From: an uncultured Pseudobdellovibrionaceae bacterium
GTDB lineage: Bacteria; Bdellovibrionota; Bdellovibrionia; Bdellovibrionales; Bdellovibrionaceae
Direction: 5' to 3'
NCBI GenBank assembly: GCA_937900305.1
Contig: CALCCV010000365.1
Coordinates: 1-25,661, forward strand
Length of the DNA: 25,661 nucleotides
A program made the position numbers and the translations under genes. The number at the start of each line of letters is the position of its first letter. Position 1 is the stretch's first letter. Positions 22,404 to 25,661 of the stretch are shown in pieces. The notes beneath the pieces were generated by a model, which did not search any database, was not told the DNA's origin, and worked only from the letters and a program-made list of their open reading frames with translations.

Positions 22404-23003
22404 ATTTTTGGTGCGTTGGGCGAAATTACCGAGACCATGCCAAAGAGCTCAACAACGAGATTCCCACGGAACCCATTTTCTTTCTCAAATCTGGCAGTAC
22501 ACTCCAGCCCCCTGGGCCCAATGTGTTTTTGGCAAAATCAGCGATTTCCGTTCATCACGAGTTGGAACTCGCCTTTCAATTCGATGAAAGTCTCGAGTTT
22601 TTCGAAATTCACATTGGCTTTGGATTTGACGGATCGGGAGCGACAAAACCATCTCAAAAAAAATGGACTGCCCTGGACGATGGCGAAGAGTTTTCGTGGC
22701 GCAACCGTGTTGTGCCAGGCACGCTTAGCTGTTTTGGATTTTCAGAAAAATGTGCATGAATTGGATTTTGAACTCATTGCAGACGGTGTGCTTCGCCAAA
22801 AAGGGCGTCTGGCGAATGTGATTTTTTCGCTGGAGAGTTTGAAAGAATATGCTCTTGCCCACTTTCCAGTCGAAAGTGGTGATTGGTTATTGACGGGGAC
22901 TCCTGCGGGAGTCGGCGCATTGATTCCGGGTCAAAAATTAACATTGAAATTGGCCGATCTATTTTCCGAAAACTTTGAAGTCGTGGCGGAGGAAAACGCA
23001 TGA
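22400..23003 (+). pseudogene. Fumarylacetoacetate hydrolase (FAH) family, frameshifted
   Basis: A metal-dependent hydrolase or isomerase family acting on C-C bonds of dicarbonyl acids. The start GTG overlaps the preceding stop. The first frame reads NFWCVGRNYRDHAKELNNE, PIFFLKSG and HHELELAFQFDESLEF, carrying the first Glu ligands, then goes wrong and stops at 22759. The +1 frame continues as TLALDLTDRERQ, GLPWTMAKSF, DWLLTGTPAGVGAL and ends at 23003. Removing one T from the TTTTT run near 22597-22601 joins both parts into a protein of about 200 residues with all expected ligands. So this is either a recent single-base frameshift or a sequencing error in a homopolymer. Continued good sequence on both sides argues for recent or artefactual damage. 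Confidence 0.85.
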
Positions 23004-25661
23004 AAGAGTGGAATTCAGCAATTCAAGCGAAGGGTGAAGAGATCCTCAAACGAATGGAAGAGCAAAAGGGCGCTTCGATTTTTAGCAAAGACTATTGGTA
23101 CGGCGCCATCATGGACTGGAGCATGAAGAACGACAGCTTTAAAACCAACATGTTTCGATTTGTCGATGTGTTGCCCTCTCTCGATTCAGGTAGTGACGTG
23201 GCCAAACATTTGAAAGAGTATTTTTCGGGCGCTGGAGAAGAGCTGCCCAGCATCTTCAATTTTGGTTTGGGTTTAGGTTCGCTCGCCCCAGGATTGATGG
23301 CCGGAGCGATTCGTAAAAATGTCACGCAAATGGCGAAGATGTTTATCACCGGCGAAAATCCTCAGGAGGCCCTGCCGGTTCTGAAAAAAGCGCGCAAGAA
23401 TGGGATTACCTTCACCGTGGATATTTTGGGCGAAGCCACCCTTAGCGAAAAAGAAGCCAAAGACTACCACCAGAAATACATCGAGCTGGTTCAGTGGTTG
23501 GCCAAAGATTCTGAAAAGTGGGATGAAGTGGCGCTCATTGACCGGGATGGCCAAGGCGCCATTCCGAAAGTGAATGTGTCTGTCAAAATGACAGCCCTCT
23601 ATTCGCAGATCAACGATCGAGCTTGGGAAGCCAGCAAGTCGCAAGTGAAAGAACGGCTCCGGCCCATTCTGCGCTTGGGAAAAGAAAAAAATGTTTTCAT
23701 CAATTTGGATATGGAGCATTACGGAGTCAAAGATCTCACTGTCGAGGTCTTTGCGGAATTGATGATGGAGTCAGAATTTCGCACCTATCCCCACTTTGGC
23801 TGTGTGATTCAAGCGTACCTCAAGGACTCCTTTGACGACTTAGTGAAACTGAAAACCGTCGCTCAGCAGCGCGGCACGCCGTTCACTGTTCGATTGGTCA
23901 AAGGCGCTTACTGGGACTCCGAAACCATCGATGCACACCAAAAGGGATGGCCGATTCCGGTTTACGTGAACAAGGCCGAGACGGATGCGAACTATGAAAA
24001 ATGCGCTTTGTTTTTGCTGCAGGCTTTTCCATTGATGAAGGCGGCGATCGCTTCGCACAATGTTCGCTCGATCGCAGCGGCCTTGGTGGCGGCAGAAAAA
24101 ACGGGACTTCAAAAAGCGGATTTTGAAATTCAAATGCTCTATGGAATGGCTGACTCAATTAAAAAATCCTTAGTCGAAATGGGTTATCGTGTGCGCGAAT
24201 ACACTCCGATCGGTGATTTGCTGCCGGGCATGGCGTACCTAGTTCGACGGCTCCTCGAAAACACCTCCAACGAAAGCTGGCTGCGCGGCAAATTTGCTGA
24301 AGGCAAAGAAACCCTCGAGCTCCTCGGAAATCCTGAAGATCGAATAGCTAAAACCAAGACCTTCACGTTTGCCGAACCGCCGTTTCGCAACGAACCCTTT
24401 TTAGATTTTGCCGTTTCGCAAAATCGCGAGTTGGTGCAAAGGTCTTTGCATTCAATTAAGTCTAAAATACCTTATAAGATAGTACCGGTTGTCGGGGGCA
24501 GAGAATTGGCAGTTCAGCAAACGCTCGATCGTCCAAATCCTTCTAATTTTCAGCAGGTGGTGGCGAGGGTGGGATTGGCGTCTCGTCAGCAGGCGGACGA
24601 GGCCGTGCGAGTGGCTGATCGCGCCTCGCAGACTTGGCGCAAACGCTCAGCTGAAGAGCGGGCGTCGCTCCTTGAAAAGTTGGCGCAGAAGATGGTTGAT
24701 CGCAAAGGGGATCTGATTGCCACTCAAGTTTTGGAAGTGGGCAAACCTTGGGCCGAGGCCGACGGAGATGTTGCCGAAGCCATTGATTTTTGCAGATTCT
24801 ACGCCGGGGAAATGCGCAGGTTAGCGAAGCCTCACACCTCTGGCCATTTGCCGGGTGAGGCCTCCCACTATTTTTACCAACCCAAAGGAGTTTGCGTCGT
24901 CATCGCACCTTGGAATTTTCCGCTGGCGATATTGACGGGGATGGCGACGGCCGCCTTGGTGAGTGGCAATGCGGTGATTTTGAAACCTGCCGAACAAAGC
25001 TCTCTGGTTGCCCAAGGACTTTTTCAGCTCATGATGGAAGTTGGTTTTCCATCAGATGTGGTGAGTTTTTTGCCGGGTATTGGCGAAGACGTCGGGGATC
25101 ATTTGGTGCGCCATCCTTTGGTTCACACCATTGCGTTCACTGGTTCAAAAGCGGTGGGATTGCAAATTCTCAGGGCGACGGCTGAGATCGCCCCTGGGCA
25201 AACTCATTTGAAAAAATGCATTTTAGAGTTGGGTGGCAAAAACGCCATCATCATCGACAGCGATGCCGATTTGGACGAAGCGGTGGATGGAGCCCTCTAT
25301 TCTGCTTTTGGTTTTTCAGGCCAGAAGTGTTCGGCCCTCAGTCGGTTGATCGTTTTAGAATCCGTCTATGACAAAGTTCGCGATCGATTTTTAGAAGGGG
25401 TGAAGAGCTTAGAGGTTGGTTCGGCTGAATCTCCGGAGCCCTACACCGGCCCCGTCGTGGATGAAGAGTCTCAACGCCGAATTCTCGCCACGATCGAAAA
25501 AGCGAAATCACAGCACCGATTGCTTCACTCTGGGTACGTGCCTGCCAATGGATACTTTGTCCCATTGACGGTGTTTGAAAATGTCAGGGCCGAAGATGAA
25601 CTGGCTCAGCAAGAAATTTTTGGTCCGGTGGTTGCAATTTTGAAAGCCAAAGATTTGGACC
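23000..25661 (+). CDS. putA: Bifunctional proline dehydrogenase / glutamate semialdehyde dehydrogenase, 3' end cut
   Basis: Oxidises proline to glutamate: FAD-dependent proline dehydrogenase makes pyrroline-5-carboxylate, and NAD-dependent aldehyde dehydrogenase converts the semialdehyde to glutamate. The visible 887 residues run without a stop to the window edge. PRODH part: QAYLKDSFDD, RLVKGAYWD (298-306), and YLVRRLLEN with R416/R417 equal to the substrate-binding arginines. ALDH part: APWNFPLA with N639, LELGGKN with E743, the nucleophile C777 in SGQKCSALS, and EIFGPVVA near the end. There is no N-terminal ribbon-helix-helix domain, so this PutA is not a DNA-binding repressor. The ATG overlaps the FAH stop by 4 bases, with GGAGG just upstream. 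Confidence 0.96.
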   Translation, partial: MKEWNSAIQAKGEEILKRMEEQKGASIFSKDYWYGAIMDWSMKNDSFKTNMFRFVDVLPSLDSGSDVAKHLKEYFSGAGEELPSIFNFGLGLGSLAPGLMAGAIRKNVTQMAKMFITGENPQEALPVLKKARKNGITFTVDILGEATLSEKEAKDYHQKYIELVQWLAKDSEKWDEVALIDRDGQGAIPKVNVSVKMTALYSQINDRAWEASKSQVKERLRPILRLGKEKNVFINLDMEHYGVKDLTVEVFAELMMESEFRTYPHFGCVIQAYLKDSFDDLVKLKTVAQQRGTPFTVRLVKGAYWDSETIDAHQKGWPIPVYVNKAETDANYEKCALFLLQAFPLMKAAIASHNVRSIAAALVAAEKTGLQKADFEIQMLYGMADSIKKSLVEMGYRVREYTPIGDLLPGMAYLVRRLLENTSNESWLRGKFAEGKETLELLGNPEDRIAKTKTFTFAEPPFRNEPFLDFAVSQNRELVQRSLHSIKSKIPYKIVPVVGGRELAVQQTLDRPNPSNFQQVVARVGLASRQQADEAVRVADRASQTWRKRSAEERASLLEKLAQKMVDRKGDLIATQVLEVGKPWAEADGDVAEAIDFCRFYAGEMRRLAKPHTSGHLPGEASHYFYQPKGVCVVIAPWNFPLAILTGMATAALVSGNAVILKPAEQSSLVAQGLFQLMMEVGFPSDVVSFLPGIGEDVGDHLVRHPLVHTIAFTGSKAVGLQILRATAEIAPGQTHLKKCILELGGKNAIIIDSDADLDEAVDGALYSAFGFSGQKCSALSRLIVLESVYDKVRDRFLEGVKSLEVGSAESPEPYTGPVVDEESQRRILATIEKAKSQHRLLHSGYVPANGYFVPLTVFENVRAEDELAQQEIFGPVVAILKAKDLD

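Overview
The window looks like a chromosomal segment of a predatory delta-proteobacterium-like lineage (Bdellovibrio or a close relative). The clearest lineage hint is a TIGR02147-type regulator, a family I know mainly from Bdellovibrio and Fibrobacter. Many secreted, lipoprotein and protease genes, short gene spacing and a roughly balanced base composition fit that. This is inference; there is no rRNA or other taxonomic marker. I found no tRNA, rRNA, CRISPR array, intact insertion sequence or prophage.

Layout. (1) 1-2734: the 3' part of an M17 leucyl aminopeptidase, then a divergent pair, an Ohr-type peroxidase (-) and a TetR regulator (+). Between the pair lie two readable promoters and three copies of one palindrome, so this is a self-contained switch. 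(2) 2735-6623: a TIGR02147 regulator, a secreted protein and a secreted HExxH protein, probably one transcription unit. (3) 11256-6595 (-): a tight operon of a DUF502 membrane protein, an uncharacterised conserved protein and a Ski2-like RNA helicase. (4) 11547-13850: a small Fis-type HTH protein coupled to a secreted S41 protease homologue, then a membrane-anchored unknown. (5) 13930-17085: an RDD membrane protein coupled to a rhomboid protease, a small possible gene (-) and a matrixin-like zinc lipoprotein (-).

(6) 17086-17832: about 0.75 kb without a convincing gene but with strong palindromes and hairpins, leading into a lipoprotein gene with a textbook ribosome site. (7) 18642-21751: an ATP-grasp ligase, a secreted unknown protein (-) and the redox chaperone Hsp33 (-). 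(8) 21912-25661: a histidine phosphatase, an FAH-family hydrolase broken by one apparent extra T, and PutA, which leaves the window. These three are joined by 4-nt overlaps.

The genes suggest a cell surface rich in proteases and lipoproteins (HExxH protein, S41, rhomboid, matrixin), peroxide and redox defence (Ohr, Hsp33) and amino-acid use (aminopeptidase, PutA). That suits a cell living on protein-rich prey, but no prey-attack function can be proved from sequence alone. The most interesting points are the triple-palindrome ohr/tetR switch, the frameshifted FAH gene, the DUF502-unknown-helicase operon and the structured gene-free stretch before 17.8 kb.
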